DNA from: Sphingorhabdus sp.
GTDB lineage: Bacteria; Pseudomonadota; Alphaproteobacteria; Sphingomonadales; Sphingomonadaceae
DNA: 64,000 nt
Direction: 5' to 3'
NCBI RefSeq assembly: GCF_023910635.1
Contig: NZ_JAAVVZ010000007.1
Span: 62,001-126,000, forward strand
Of the stretch, positions 45,059 through 53,432 are shown in pieces (position 1 is the stretch's first letter; each line of letters opens with the position of its first letter). The notes under the pieces were generated by a model. The model was given only the letters and a program-made list of their open reading frames with translations, ran no database searches and had not been told where the DNA came from. Both the position numbers and the translations under genes were made by a program.

Positions 45059-45320
45059 CTAGTGTCACACCCTTCGTTGCGGTTTGGCGGAATCGGCGCG
45101 ATAGATTTACACTGCTCGTTGAAAGGACGTGGAGTTTTTGAACGACGATTGTGTCGCCGGACTGCAAATTCTTGTCGGTCGCTCTCAACAGTGCCTTAAT
45201 GTTTTCTCCTCGCACAACGCGAATGATTTTATGACAGCCGGCGCTTTGAAGCGCTTTTTCTTGATCATAGGCATCGTCATCCGCGCCTTTGACAATACCG
45301 ATTCGTCGTTTAGTCGTCAC
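44934..45320 (-). CDS. Serine-recombinase-like N-domain protein with IS-altered tail
   Basis: The first 87 residues (45059-45320) resemble a resolvase N-domain: DQEKALQSAGCHKIIRVVRGENIKALLRATDKNLQSGDTIVVQKLHVLSTSSVNLSRRF aligns with the ALxxAGC..I and RPGDTLVVWKLDRLGRS motifs. The usual YARVS with the catalytic Ser is replaced by IGIVKGADDD, so it is probably not catalytic. The IS701 element replaced the last four codons (originally ending TLDKRT) by a 41-residue tail read from IS sequence. No C-terminal DNA-binding domain existed even before insertion. Confidence 0.55.
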   Translation of the reverse strand: MTTKRRIGIVKGADDDAYDQEKALQSAGCHKIIRVVRGENIKALLRATDKNLQSGDTIVVQKLHVLSTSSVNLSRRFRQTATKGVTLALLWQICNLGDSLFVRSVIHRELAYGGWRWLVIGGMILRLG

Positions 45321-45524
45321 AACGGGACCTTTATTAGTTTCGCGTCAACCTTCGGTTGAGTGTATTTCACACAGAAATGCCACTCTACAGCTAACACGTG
45401 TGATTTTTTGGTCTTCCTACTGGTATCTGCTTAAGTGGACTGCTAAATGACTTGAGGGATGTCAAAACATGATTGCACTATAGGCTTCGAGCAAGTGCAT
45501 GATAAAATGTGAAAAGAGCCCTTA

Positions 45525-45698
45525 ATGGTTGAAAATAATAGATATGAGACGCTTGCTTTGGGTATGCGCGAGCTTCTTGAGAAATTAGACGAATTAAAGC
45601 TGACTACGGTGGCCGTGCATGTCGATCTGGGTTTGAGGAGGCTAGAGGCCATGATTGCCAACGAATCATCGAATACGAACGATTTAAAAAGTAATTGA
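45525..45698 (+). CDS. Small hypothetical protein (57 residues, absent from the ORF track)
   Basis: The frame MVENNRYETLALGMRELLEKLDELKLTTVAVHVDLGLRRLEAMIANE ends with TGA at 45698. GAAAAGAG lies six nt before the ATG. The composition is that of a two-helix protein, and similar small proteins precede the LuxR-HTH gene in sphingomonad genomes as I recall it. Function unknown. Confidence 0.6.
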   Translation: MVENNRYETLALGMRELLEKLDELKLTTVAVHVDLGLRRLEAMIANESSNTNDLKSN

Positions 45699-45756
45699 AT
45701 CATTGTATTAAATTTTTTATTCTCAGTACCGAGTCACTGCGAAGGGAACGCAGAAA

Positions 45757-46281
45757 ATGGAAGCTGAAGCCATCGAGCGCGCAAACGTCGCCCGTCTCAC
45801 TGAGAAGCAGCGCCAGTGCATGCACCTGGTCGTGTTGAGAAAGTCTTCAAAGGAAATCGCAAGAGAGCTGCAAATCGCTAAACCAACAGTGGACCAGCGT
45901 ATTGCGAGCGCACGGCACATCTTGGGAGCAAAAAACCGAGACGAAGCGGCCATTATCTTTGCTCGTGCCACACAAACATATGACCGGATCATATATGATG
46001 CAGCACGTATTCCAAGCACGATAGCTTTGCTTGATACATCTCAGCAGGAGGTACGACCGAATATCGGCTTGACGCTTAATGAACCTGCATTGATCCCCTT
46101 CAGCGGCGTTCTAGAACATCAAGACTTTGAACGGTCAAGCCTCTCGTGGAGCCCGTCAGTCGATATGGGTACTCTAAATAGGGTAGCCATAATGTTCGGA
46201 TTAACGGTTGGTATTTTATCCGTTGTTTTGGTCGGCTTATCGGTCGCTCAAAGCTTATCGAGAATGCTAGCAGCTTCATAA
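45757..46281 (+). CDS. LuxR-type HTH protein with C-terminal membrane segment
   Basis: The 174-residue protein has a GerE/LuxR-type HTH at the N-terminus (LTEKQRQCMHLVVLRKSSKEIARELQIAKPTVDQRIASARHILGAKNRDEAAIIFARA) with no receiver domain, a linker, and a C-terminal hydrophobic helix (VAIMFGLTVGILSVVLVGLSVAQSL). A membrane-tethered regulator is implied. It heads the module with small orfs, RadC and a MarR-type protein. Confidence 0.85.
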   Translation: MEAEAIERANVARLTEKQRQCMHLVVLRKSSKEIARELQIAKPTVDQRIASARHILGAKNRDEAAIIFARATQTYDRIIYDAARIPSTIALLDTSQQEVRPNIGLTLNEPALIPFSGVLEHQDFERSSLSWSPSVDMGTLNRVAIMFGLTVGILSVVLVGLSVAQSLSRMLAAS

Positions 46282-46344
46282 GTAAGACGAAACCATTCAA
46301 ATCAAGCCTGCAACGTGTGTGCGTTTCGGGACAGGAGAAACTGT

Positions 46345-46680
46345 ATGAATATGAACATTGAACTAGCTGCCGCTCGCATATCCCGTCAGGTTCCGTTGAC
46401 AGAAGGGTCTATCGATGATGCACTTATTCAGGTTTCAACGTTAATAACTCAACTCGTCACGGCAAGAAAACAGACAGGCGTTTCGGCAGCGACGGGTCAA
46501 TCAACAATTGTAAGACTTGCCAAGGCGCAAAATGCACTAATGACCGCAAGCAGCGATGTGCTTAGAGTGCATAAAGACTTGGCTCAACTTGCAGAGGTGC
46601 ACGCCGGCTTTGACCTTCATGAGTGTCCAAAGAACGCGATTACCGAAGCCACCGTTACAAGGTTGTCAGTTGCAAGCTAA
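46345..46680 (+). CDS. Small hypothetical helical protein
   Basis: Unrecognised 111-residue product, mostly helical (EGSIDDALIQVSTLITQLVTARKQTGVSAATGQSTIVRLAKAQNALMTASSDVLRVHKDLAQLAE). GGAG at seven nt supports the ATG; the ORF extends 10 codons upstream without a site. Its helix pattern suggests oligomerisation. Second gene of the RadC module. Confidence 0.6.
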   Translation: MNMNIELAAARISRQVPLTEGSIDDALIQVSTLITQLVTARKQTGVSAATGQSTIVRLAKAQNALMTASSDVLRVHKDLAQLAEVHAGFDLHECPKNAITEATVTRLSVAS

Positions 46681-46724
46681 CATCTGACATTGACTTAATT
46701 GCCGCCGCGTGATGCTACGGAGAA

Positions 46725-47162
46725 GTGCGCTTACTTCCTGTTTTATTGCTCCTAGCCATCTGTGCTGGCTATGCACTGTGGAAGGGCGGAAAACCGGAGC
46801 GCGCTGCGGCAATTGTCTTGTTGTTAATGGCCGTAAGCGATCCGTTTGTACATGCCCTCACACCGCCGACCTATATTAAACTCGATCCCGGGCATTTCAT
46901 CATCGATTTGGCTGGATGGTCGGCGCTTTTTGTCATCGCTATTAGAGCACGGACATTATGGCCGCTATGGGTAACTTCTCTTCAAACCATATCGCTAATT
47001 TCACACGTAACCCGACTGATGGACTACACCCTTCTTCCAACAGCCTATGCGATCATGCAGGTATCGAGTTCTTATCTGCTGCTCGTAGTTTTGACAGTCG
47101 GCACATACAATCACCAGGCTCGTCTTCACATGAACCTCACAGATCAGCCTTGGAGAAACTGA
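46725..47162 (+). CDS. Small polytopic membrane protein
   Basis: Unrecognised 145-residue product with four probable membrane spans (LLPVLLLLAICAGYALW; AAAIVLLLMAVSDPFVHAL; HFIIDLAGWSALFVIAIRA; YAIMQVSSSYLLLVVLTVG). It starts at GTG with GGAGAA very close by, so the exact start is uncertain. It overlaps the start of radC. Third gene of the module. Confidence 0.6.
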   Translation: MRLLPVLLLLAICAGYALWKGGKPERAAAIVLLLMAVSDPFVHALTPPTYIKLDPGHFIIDLAGWSALFVIAIRARTLWPLWVTSLQTISLISHVTRLMDYTLLPTAYAIMQVSSSYLLLVVLTVGTYNHQARLHMNLTDQPWRN

Positions 47163-47734
47163 TTGCGAATGTTGCTCCTTGTCAGGCGGCCAGTTTTGCT
47201 GAGGCTTTAATTGAAGAATTTCGTTCCGTTGGACGTGTTTTTTCAGAAACACCTGAATCGCTGCGTCGGGTCATCGGTCCTTGGCCCCAAGTTATAGAAT
47301 TAATCGAAGCCGCTCACGTTGCGATGGAAGTGGGGTTACGCGGCGAAGTCCAGTGCATCCCCATTCAGGCCACCGACCAGCGCCTGATCGATTATCTTGT
47401 CATGGGGATGGGTTCTCTTTCTGTTGAACAACTTCGCGTTTTGTTTCTGGATGGTGGCAATCGTTTGGTGGGCGATGAAGTGCTGGCTTCAGGTACACTC
47501 ACAACGTTAACCGCCTATCCACGAAACATTTTTAGGAGAGGATTTGAACTGTCCGCAAGCGCAATCTTGCTCGTGCATAATCACCCGAGCGGGCAGGTGG
47601 TACCAAGCAAATGCGACATTGAGTTTACCAAAAAATTAAAGGCACTTGGGTACCAAATGGAGATCGAAGTCAGGGACCATATAATCGTTTCTGGGTCGCG
47701 GTGGTTTAGCTTTCTTCGCGGGGGACTAATGTGA
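47150..47734 (+). CDS. radC: RadC-family JAB-domain protein
   Basis: The product has the RadC metalloprotease-like fold: helix-hairpin region (EEFRSVGRVFSETPESLRRVIG), VEQLRVLFLDGGNRLVGDEVLASGTLTTLTAYPRNIFRRGFELSASAILLVHNHPSGQVVPSKCDIEFTKKL, with the JAMM zinc ligands HNHPSG and Asp. RadC proteins on mobile elements have no proven biochemical role. The ORF is open far upstream; a TTG at 47150 is the only plausible start near the upstream stop, so the start is unresolved. Confidence 0.85.
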   Translation: MEKLIANVAPCQAASFAEALIEEFRSVGRVFSETPESLRRVIGPWPQVIELIEAAHVAMEVGLRGEVQCIPIQATDQRLIDYLVMGMGSLSVEQLRVLFLDGGNRLVGDEVLASGTLTTLTAYPRNIFRRGFELSASAILLVHNHPSGQVVPSKCDIEFTKKLKALGYQMEIEVRDHIIVSGSRWFSFLRGGLM

Positions 47735-48189
47735 TGGATGCGGGTACCGATGAATTAAGGGCCGAGTTTGCGCAAATTGAAGCAGCTCTCCGGTCTGTTG
47801 AAACCAGAGTGGTCGCGCTTCGTAATGACGCGGCAGTTAGCTTTTTGAATAAAACCACCGCGCTGGAAAATGCGGTAAAATATTATAAGATGCGGAGGGT
47901 CAGAAATAAAATTTTTGGCACGTGTGATCTGTTTGCAGACCCAGCATGGGACATTTTGATCGACCTTTTTATCGCAGGTGAGCAAGGGCGACGCATATCA
48001 GTATCAAGTGCCTGCATTGCGGCCGCTGTTCCTGCAACAACGGCCTTACGATGGGTAAGCGTTCTTGAGGATAATGGTTACATATCGCGGCAACCAGATC
48101 CCAATGATCTGAGACGAATTTTCGTCGCGCTGACACCGGAAGTAACTGAAAAGGTCAGGGAATACTTCGCCGGCGATATCGGTGTTTAG
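47734..48189 (+). CDS. MarR-type winged-helix protein
   Basis: The 151-residue protein starts at ATG overlapping the RadC stop (TGATG). After a coiled-coil N-terminus (ELRAEFAQIEAALRSVETRVVALRNDAA) it has a winged helix (WDILIDLFIAGEQGRRISVSSACIAAAVPATTALRWVSVLEDNGYISRQPDPNDLRRIFVALTPEVTEKV), as in MarR regulators. It may regulate the module. Last gene of the RadC group. Confidence 0.82.
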   Translation: MDAGTDELRAEFAQIEAALRSVETRVVALRNDAAVSFLNKTTALENAVKYYKMRRVRNKIFGTCDLFADPAWDILIDLFIAGEQGRRISVSSACIAAAVPATTALRWVSVLEDNGYISRQPDPNDLRRIFVALTPEVTEKVREYFAGDIGV

Positions 48190-48376
48190 TTGCGGCAGCT
48201 CTAAGTTGCTTCTACATTCTGTCAGTTCGCAAATCGTTCTCGCTTCACATGTTAGTACTACTATATGGGGTCTGAGGTACAGAATACGTTCAACTAGAGA
48301 AACGGCATACTGCTTAAATCATCGATGACATATGGCAGATTTTTATCTTTGAAGGTAATTTCATCAGGAAAATTGC

Positions 48377-48967
48377 ATGAATTTGGGAACAGCTATAGAA
48401 ACAATGGAGCTTGCTTCAACGTTGGACGCAAAATTGGAAATCAGCGCGCTTCTGGAGCGCACCATAGTCTCCCTGTCTAATCTAGCATCAAGGCCTGAAG
48501 ACCCCTCCTTCCAAGCTAATACACGAAGCGTGCTCCACGATTTAGCAGTCAACTTAAGCAAAATTGACGTATGGTTGTCGGATGCGGACGCAGCGCGCTT
48601 AGAAGAGCTCGGCGCGAGCGAACTTTTTCCAAGCGATTTATACGATAAAATCATGGACCAGTTTAACGTCCACGTTGCCACCCCGTCGGTCAGCAAAAGT
48701 TATGTCCAAGAAATACTGAACACAAGAACCACCATTCTGGCTGCCTTTAGCACAGTGGTTGGAGTAGCTAAAACGCAGAAATGCGATTTGGGCGGCCAAA
48801 TTAATTTAGATGTTGAAATAGGCTTCCCGGTTCACCCTGCCATAATCCACGACAATGTGACCGGACTACCTAAACAGCTTGATTGGATAAATAGGTTCAT
48901 GCTGGCTTGGAAAACGCCAACAGAAATCAGACAAAGGCGCAATCAAACAAGCAACAAAGGCAACTAA
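48377..48967 (+). CDS. Hypothetical protein ending at an IS relic
   Basis: Unrecognised 196-residue product with AGGA before the ATG. The body is globular (KLEISALLERTIVSLSNLAS; DVWLSDADAARLEELGASELFPSDLYDKIMDQFNVHVATPS). The stop lies five bases before the left IS3-type end, and the last residues (EIRQRRNQTSNKGN) are of low complexity, so the original C-terminus may have been cut by the insertion. Confidence 0.55.
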   Translation: MNLGTAIETMELASTLDAKLEISALLERTIVSLSNLASRPEDPSFQANTRSVLHDLAVNLSKIDVWLSDADAARLEELGASELFPSDLYDKIMDQFNVHVATPSVSKSYVQEILNTRTTILAAFSTVVGVAKTQKCDLGGQINLDVEIGFPVHPAIIHDNVTGLPKQLDWINRFMLAWKTPTEIRQRRNQTSNKGN

Positions 48968-48971
48968 AGGA

Positions 48972-49030
48972 GCCAAACCTAACAGAGATTTTTCTTCCAA
49001 AAAATGGACCAATTTATCGGGAGCAGGTCA
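48972..49030 (-). repeat. Left IS3-type end, inverted copy
   Basis: The 59 bases are nearly identical to the reverse complement of 53200-53258 (a block of about 44 bases with one mismatch, then weaker similarity to TGACCTGMTC). Read on the minus strand it begins TGACCTGCTCCC, the outer end of an IS3/IS407-like element, and is cut just before the transposase ribosome site. Confidence 0.75.
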
Positions 49031-49087
49031 GTTCAGTTCGTCCTGGTATGATTCAGACTGATCGAAAGACGCTCTATTTCGCCCGGA

Positions 49088-49618
49088 TCAGGTCGCTTCC
49101 ATCTGTGTGGCATAGTCTAAAATCGCGCCATAGGGGTCGCCGACAAGTCCAAGCCGCATGGCAAAGGCAGGTTCCGTTTTGATACCCGATCGCTTCAGCG
49201 AACGAATATCTCGCCGAAATTCCTCATCAAATCGCTTCAGAATTTGCCATTCCGCGATCATATGGCGAAATCCGAATTGCTCGTTCAAAGGTTTTTCCAC
49301 TGCGAAGAATTCAACCAAATATCCCTCGATCCTTACTTTGGCAACCAAAGCTCGACCATCCGAACTGGTAAAATAGAATGAAATGAAGTTTGGATAATCG
49401 CAGAATTTCTTGGAAAGCCAAGACTCCATCTTTTTCAAATCTGGTGTTGATGAGATTATATCGATATCGCTATCTTCAATATCAATATCGATTGGAATCG
49501 TTCCGGCCACGCAGTAAGTCAGGTCAAAATCAACGCTGCTATCAATATTCAATGATTCCACGATTTTATACGCCTGCTTTTGGCGTTCATTACCATGAGC
49601 CAGTTTGCGCCAGTCCAA
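49088..49618 (-). CDS. DUF4269 nucleotidyltransferase-like protein
   Basis: The 176-residue protein fits DUF4269: MDWRKLAHGNERQKQAYKIVESLNI opening, VAGTIPIDIDIEDSDIDIISS (an Asp-rich strand like the DxD of minimal nucleotidyltransferases), and the conserved QFGFRHMIAEWQILKR. Substrate unknown. The start is TTG, chosen because the family begins MDWR; only a weak site is nearby. It lies just inside the left IS relic and reads in the same direction as the aminotransferase cluster, 29 bases after it. Confidence 0.8.
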   Translation of the reverse strand: MDWRKLAHGNERQKQAYKIVESLNIDSSVDFDLTYCVAGTIPIDIDIEDSDIDIISSTPDLKKMESWLSKKFCDYPNFISFYFTSSDGRALVAKVRIEGYLVEFFAVEKPLNEQFGFRHMIAEWQILKRFDEEFRRDIRSLKRSGIKTEPAFAMRLGLVGDPYGAILDYATQMEAT

Positions 49619-49647
49619 AAAATCTTTGGTAACTTCGAAAATTAGAC

Positions 49648-50940
49648 TTACGCCGGCAAAGTGTATGCAAGTTCGCTGACTTTACGAAACGCGGCCGCGA
49701 TATCGTGCATCAGCTTTGGATTTTTGCGGGTGTAAGGCTCTATTACAAGCGTTTTGCTACTGTAAACCATACTTCCCCGGAAATCGCTGTCCTTGTATCG
49801 ACGCAGCCCTCCACCAAACTTGCTGCTATCAAAATGGCCGAAGGTCGCAACATGGTCGTGCGCTTTTCCCTGAAAGATCGGCTCACAATGCAATGGGCGC
49901 GTTTCCGATCGCTCAATTTCGACGCCCTCTGCCCTCAAGGCCGCTACATAAGTGTCGATATCCACCGTAGGCAGCGAAGCCTGATCGAACAACGGCTTAT
50001 AACTGTACCACACGCAGCGATCGGCATAGTCTGGCACCTGTGGCGCGATCACGCCAGGGATTCCAGCGAGTAAGCTTGAGAGGAGTTCAAAATTGCTCCG
50101 GCGCCCATCGATATACTCCTCCAGACGCACAAATTGGTTATGCGCAAGCCTGGCTGCAAGAGGATGCATGCGATAGTTCAGGCCCAGACCAGTTCCGCCA
50201 AAATCTTTCAGTTCCGACGACGTAACATCTTGAAATGATCGAACCTTGAAATGACCAAACAGTACCGCGCGTTCAAACAGATTCCGATCATTGCAGGTCA
50301 GCATCCCTCCCTGACCAGCCGCTACCAGTTTTTTGCCTTGCAGGCTGAAGGCTCCAATATCTCCGATTGTACCAACCCGCTGCCCATCCACTTCTGCCCC
50401 ATGCGCATGCGAACAATCTTCCACCACCGCGATGCCATGCTTGCGGGCAATTTGCATGATACGCCTCATATCGCATGGAATACCCCACATGTGAGTGAGC
50501 ACGATCGCGCGGGTGCGAGGGCCGATATGGCGTTCAATATCGTCGGGATCCATGTTCCCCGTAACCGGATCCGAATCAACCAGGACTGGAACCAGATTGA
50601 GGGCAAACAGCGGCATGACCGTCGCCAAGAAGGTATAGGTTGGCGCCAAAACCTCATCACCGGGCGAAAGATTCAATGCGAAAAAAGCCGAATGAAGCGC
50701 TGCGGTGCCGGAACTGGTAGCGAGCGCATAGCGACACGGCAAATAGTCTCGAAACTGGTCTTCAAGATCCTTCGCATAGCCTTCGCGACCATAATAAGAA
50801 AGTTCACCGCGCAGAACCATATCGGCGACATCCTGCGCGTCGGCGGAGGTCATTGGCGGCCACTTCTCCGCGAATTTCTCGGTAATGGTTGGAGCGCCAC
50901 CATAGAGGGCAAGCCGCGTTCTGTCTTCAATCAACGTCAT
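49648..50940 (-). CDS. DegT/DnrJ/EryC1-type PLP aminotransferase
   Basis: The 430-residue enzyme transfers an amino group to a keto-sugar or cyclitol. Family motifs are complete: ALYGGAPTITEKF opening, YALATSSGTAALHSAFFAL, VVEDCSHAHGAEVDG, the PLP-lysine context GAFSLQGKKLVAAGQGG, and GLNYRMHPLAARLA. The opening resembles AHBA-synthase and inosose aminotransferase types more than sugar-nucleotide ones (impression only). ATG overlaps the SDR gene stop by four nt; last gene of a four-gene operon. Confidence 0.9.
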   Translation of the reverse strand: MTLIEDRTRLALYGGAPTITEKFAEKWPPMTSADAQDVADMVLRGELSYYGREGYAKDLEDQFRDYLPCRYALATSSGTAALHSAFFALNLSPGDEVLAPTYTFLATVMPLFALNLVPVLVDSDPVTGNMDPDDIERHIGPRTRAIVLTHMWGIPCDMRRIMQIARKHGIAVVEDCSHAHGAEVDGQRVGTIGDIGAFSLQGKKLVAAGQGGMLTCNDRNLFERAVLFGHFKVRSFQDVTSSELKDFGGTGLGLNYRMHPLAARLAHNQFVRLEEYIDGRRSNFELLSSLLAGIPGVIAPQVPDYADRCVWYSYKPLFDQASLPTVDIDTYVAALRAEGVEIERSETRPLHCEPIFQGKAHDHVATFGHFDSSKFGGGLRRYKDSDFRGSMVYSSKTLVIEPYTRKNPKLMHDIAAAFRKVSELAYTLPA

Positions 50941-51860
50941 GACATCTCTCTCATCTTCGAATTGTAGTAGTCGCGAAAATTGTGCTTAGGAACGTAGCCA
51001 AGATGCTCTCGTGCCTTGGAAATGTCGAAAATCCGATCAATCGACTCCGGCATGGCCGCATTCATCCGCGCAAGCATCTGGCCAGCACCTGGAAAATAGT
51101 TCTCAACGACACTAGGAGCGTGGCGATATAGTCCTGCGCAATCGGATTTCTTGAAGGGACAATGGGCCGCAATATTATAAGCTTCGAACCCAGTTGGCAA
51201 TCGCGCAAATGCGGCTAGTACATGCGCCTCGGCCACATCTCTGACGTCAACGCCGCGATAAAGCTTCAGCAAATTGTAGTTGAGATCGTCGGCACGGAAA
51301 AAGCGCGTCGCCCTCAGCGCGATCACCCCGATTGCGTGCTTTTGGCAGGCTATCTGCAGATGCTCTTCAGACAGCATTTTCGTAAGATCATATATGTCAT
51401 CCGGGCGGGGATCAAGCTGCTCATCAACCCAGATGGCCTCCCTTTGCTCACGTTTGGAAAGCCCATAGATGGACGTCGAACTAGTAAAAACAATGTGCTT
51501 TACGCCATGTTCTATGGAAATTTCAAAAAGATTGTTATCGCTCATTATATTGTTGAACAACAATTCTTCTTTCGACATGTATTTTAAATGATACCCGTGC
51601 AACGCCGCAGTATGAATTACGATTTCCGCCCCTTCAACGGCCTGAGTCAGGTCATCCTTGTCGCGTAAATCGGCGACTACATGGCGGTATAACTTGTTGT
51701 CCGGTTCGAACTTTGGAGCGAACTTATCCACACCAGTAACCGCCACGCCACGGGCAAGCAGCATCTCGACGATGTGCGTGCCAAGCCAACCACAAGCGCC
51801 GGTCACCGTGATGCGCCCCGTGGATTCCACCAATCGCGCGTCGCCCGCTGGTTCTCTCAT
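50937..51860 (-). CDS. NAD-dependent epimerase/dehydratase (extended SDR)
   Basis: The 307-residue enzyme has the Rossmann motif RITVTGACGWLGTHIVEML, VVADLRDKDDL, IHTAALHGY, and the catalytic Ser/Tyr/Lys set SSTSIYGLS and YDLTKMLSE. It would oxidise/reduce or epimerise a sugar or related substrate for the aminotransferase next to it. Overlaps both neighbours by ATGA, so the operon is tightly coupled. Confidence 0.88.
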   Translation of the reverse strand: MREPAGDARLVESTGRITVTGACGWLGTHIVEMLLARGVAVTGVDKFAPKFEPDNKLYRHVVADLRDKDDLTQAVEGAEIVIHTAALHGYHLKYMSKEELLFNNIMSDNNLFEISIEHGVKHIVFTSSTSIYGLSKREQREAIWVDEQLDPRPDDIYDLTKMLSEEHLQIACQKHAIGVIALRATRFFRADDLNYNLLKLYRGVDVRDVAEAHVLAAFARLPTGFEAYNIAAHCPFKKSDCAGLYRHAPSVVENYFPGAGQMLARMNAAMPESIDRIFDISKAREHLGYVPKHNFRDYYNSKMREMS

Positions 51861-52822
51861 GTGGCCGCCATGGCGTTGAAGCCAAGCTCACACCAGATTG
51901 CATAGTGATCAGAGGCCGCTGCCGAAAACTCGTCTTTGACATCGACGCGCCCAGATCGATCTTTCAGGAAAACCTCCCGAGAAGTCTTGAAAGAGGGAGC
52001 AAATAACTGATGGTCAATCCACACGTAATGCAGCTTGCCAAAAGCTTCTTTGATGATCGGATCCTCGTAAGTGCAGGTCCAGAGATCCTCACGACCCTCC
52101 ACTTCGACCCAGCGATAACCCAAAGCATCGTGTAGAATCGTTTCAGGTTTGTAAATATTTCCCATTAGATTAGAGAGATAACTTCCATCTAGCAAGCGCT
52201 CACTGTAATCAAGAGTGGGGTCATCGTTCATGTCACCTTGAATTATGAACGGTATGTATGACTCTGTCTTGAGTAACTGCTCGATACGAATACGCAGCCT
52301 ATCAGCCTCTGCAACCATCTGTATGCGTTTAGCGAGAGAAATTCGTTCGTACATGAAGAAACTAACCGCCTTCAATATACCCTTGGTTGGACCGTGGACC
52401 TGAATGACGCGAAATTGCTGGCCGTATTCTTTTTCCTTGAAGATAACTTCGAGCGGTTGTTTGTCCCACCAGAACTTTTTGGTCAATCCGTTACCATCGG
52501 GATCGGCAAGCCAGGTGTCGTAGAAGTTCAGGTCTGGGTCGATTGCAACCGGTTCAACATTGTCTCGATGGGCAAACAGAAGATTTTCGTAGCCCCGCGA
52601 ATAGGACCGCACGACTTTCAATTTCAATTCAGGAGCAAATTCATCAAAAAATGACTGTAACTGCGACGATTTTCTAGGCCCTTCGCATATTCCAATAATA
52701 TCTGGATTAATTCTCTTCAAGACCGTTGCTATGGCATTTGCCCGTGGGATAGCGCTTTTTTTTATATTATCACCATCGAACATCGCGGTCATGCTCTCGA
52801 TGTTATATGTACATATTTTCAT
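51857..52822 (-). CDS. Endonuclease/exonuclease/phosphatase-family protein
   Basis: The 321-residue protein has the EEP fold: MKICTYNIESM opening, INPDIIGICEGPRK (metal Glu), FRVIQVHGPTK, IIQGDMNDDPTLDY, and SDHYAIWCEL with catalytic Asp-His. Such enzymes cut phosphodiesters or phosphate esters; in this operon a phosphatase on a metabolite is as plausible as a nuclease. No signal peptide. Starts at ATG overlapping the upstream small gene (ATGA). Confidence 0.85.
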   Translation of the reverse strand: MKICTYNIESMTAMFDGDNIKKSAIPRANAIATVLKRINPDIIGICEGPRKSSQLQSFFDEFAPELKLKVVRSYSRGYENLLFAHRDNVEPVAIDPDLNFYDTWLADPDGNGLTKKFWWDKQPLEVIFKEKEYGQQFRVIQVHGPTKGILKAVSFFMYERISLAKRIQMVAEADRLRIRIEQLLKTESYIPFIIQGDMNDDPTLDYSERLLDGSYLSNLMGNIYKPETILHDALGYRWVEVEGREDLWTCTYEDPIIKEAFGKLHYVWIDHQLFAPSFKTSREVFLKDRSGRVDVKDEFSAAASDHYAIWCELGFNAMAAT

Positions 52823-53025
52823 AGCACGACTCGCTCATTTTTCTTGTGAATGTCGTCATCGGCGCGAAACGGAAGAGACTGACCGAAACGAGGTGAAAGC
52901 GAGAGGTCCAGGCCGCCCTCCCAACGCTCGGATTCACTCATGGATGGAGATATTTCCTGAGCAGCGGCTGGCGCTCCAATAACTAGCGCGATGCCAGCGA
53001 CGGCAGTCGAATAATCGAGTCTCAC
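52819..53025 (-). CDS. Small secreted protein heading the aminotransferase operon
   Basis: Unrecognised 68-residue product starting at GTG with GGGAG six to seven nt upstream. A signal peptide (MRLDYSTAVAGIALVIGAPAAAQ) precedes a short mature part (EISPSMSESERWEGGLDLSLSPRFGQSLPFRADDD). It is shorter than any enzyme and might be a remnant of an outer-membrane protein or a genuine small periplasmic peptide. The ORF track extends it 67 codons upstream without support. Confidence 0.5.
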   Translation of the reverse strand: MRLDYSTAVAGIALVIGAPAAAQEISPSMSESERWEGGLDLSLSPRFGQSLPFRADDDIHKKNERVVL

Positions 53026-53199
53026 ATTCTTCTCCCTGTTTGGCACTCGATAGCACACACTGAATTTTAGTATCAAAAGCTGAAGAGAATAGGAATTGGT
53101 CTGAGCCCTTAGATTACTCCAGTTTGGACTAGCTTCCGATCCGGTATTGAGCCTAGCCCCTTTTTTGGTCCGACCTTTATGAGAAAGACCGGTTCTTTT

Positions 53200-53258
53200 T
53201 GACCTGATCTCGTCAAATTGGTCCATTTTTTGGGAGAAAAATCTCTGTTAGGTTTGGC
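53200..53258 (+). repeat. Right IS3-type end
   Basis: Begins TGACCTGATCTC and continues into the leader of the truncated transposase gene at 53283. It is the partner of 48972-49030 in opposite orientation, so the two relics face away from the 4.2 kb between them. Confidence 0.75.
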
Positions 53259-53282
53259 ATTTGTCAGCCAGGAGATTTTGGC

Positions 53283-53432
53283 ATGAAGAAGAGTAGGTTC
53301 AGCGAACAGCAAACAGCGTTCATATTGAAGCAGGCAGAGGACGGGAGGACGGTTGAGGAAGTCTGTCGCAAGGCCGGCATATTCTGCGCATATCTAACCG
53401 AACTACCCATGATATGTCTTGCCGCTAAGTAG
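53283..53432 (+). pseudogene. Truncated IS3-family OrfA transposase
   Basis: A good ribosome site (AGGAG) precedes MKKSRFSEQQTAFILKQAEDGRTVEEVCRKAGI, the N-terminus of IS3/IS407-type OrfA HTH proteins. After that the sequence diverges (FCAYLTELPMICLAAK) and ends, and no OrfB follows. The remainder of the element is lost. Confidence 0.8.

Noticed and set aside
50251-50967. 238-residue plus-strand ORF
   Set aside because: It is the antisense shadow of the DegT aminotransferase, which has all family motifs.
49648-53025. Complete aminoglycoside or antibiotic gene cluster
   Set aside because: Only an aminotransferase, an SDR, an EEP hydrolase and a small secreted protein are present; no core synthase, glycosyltransferase or resistance gene.
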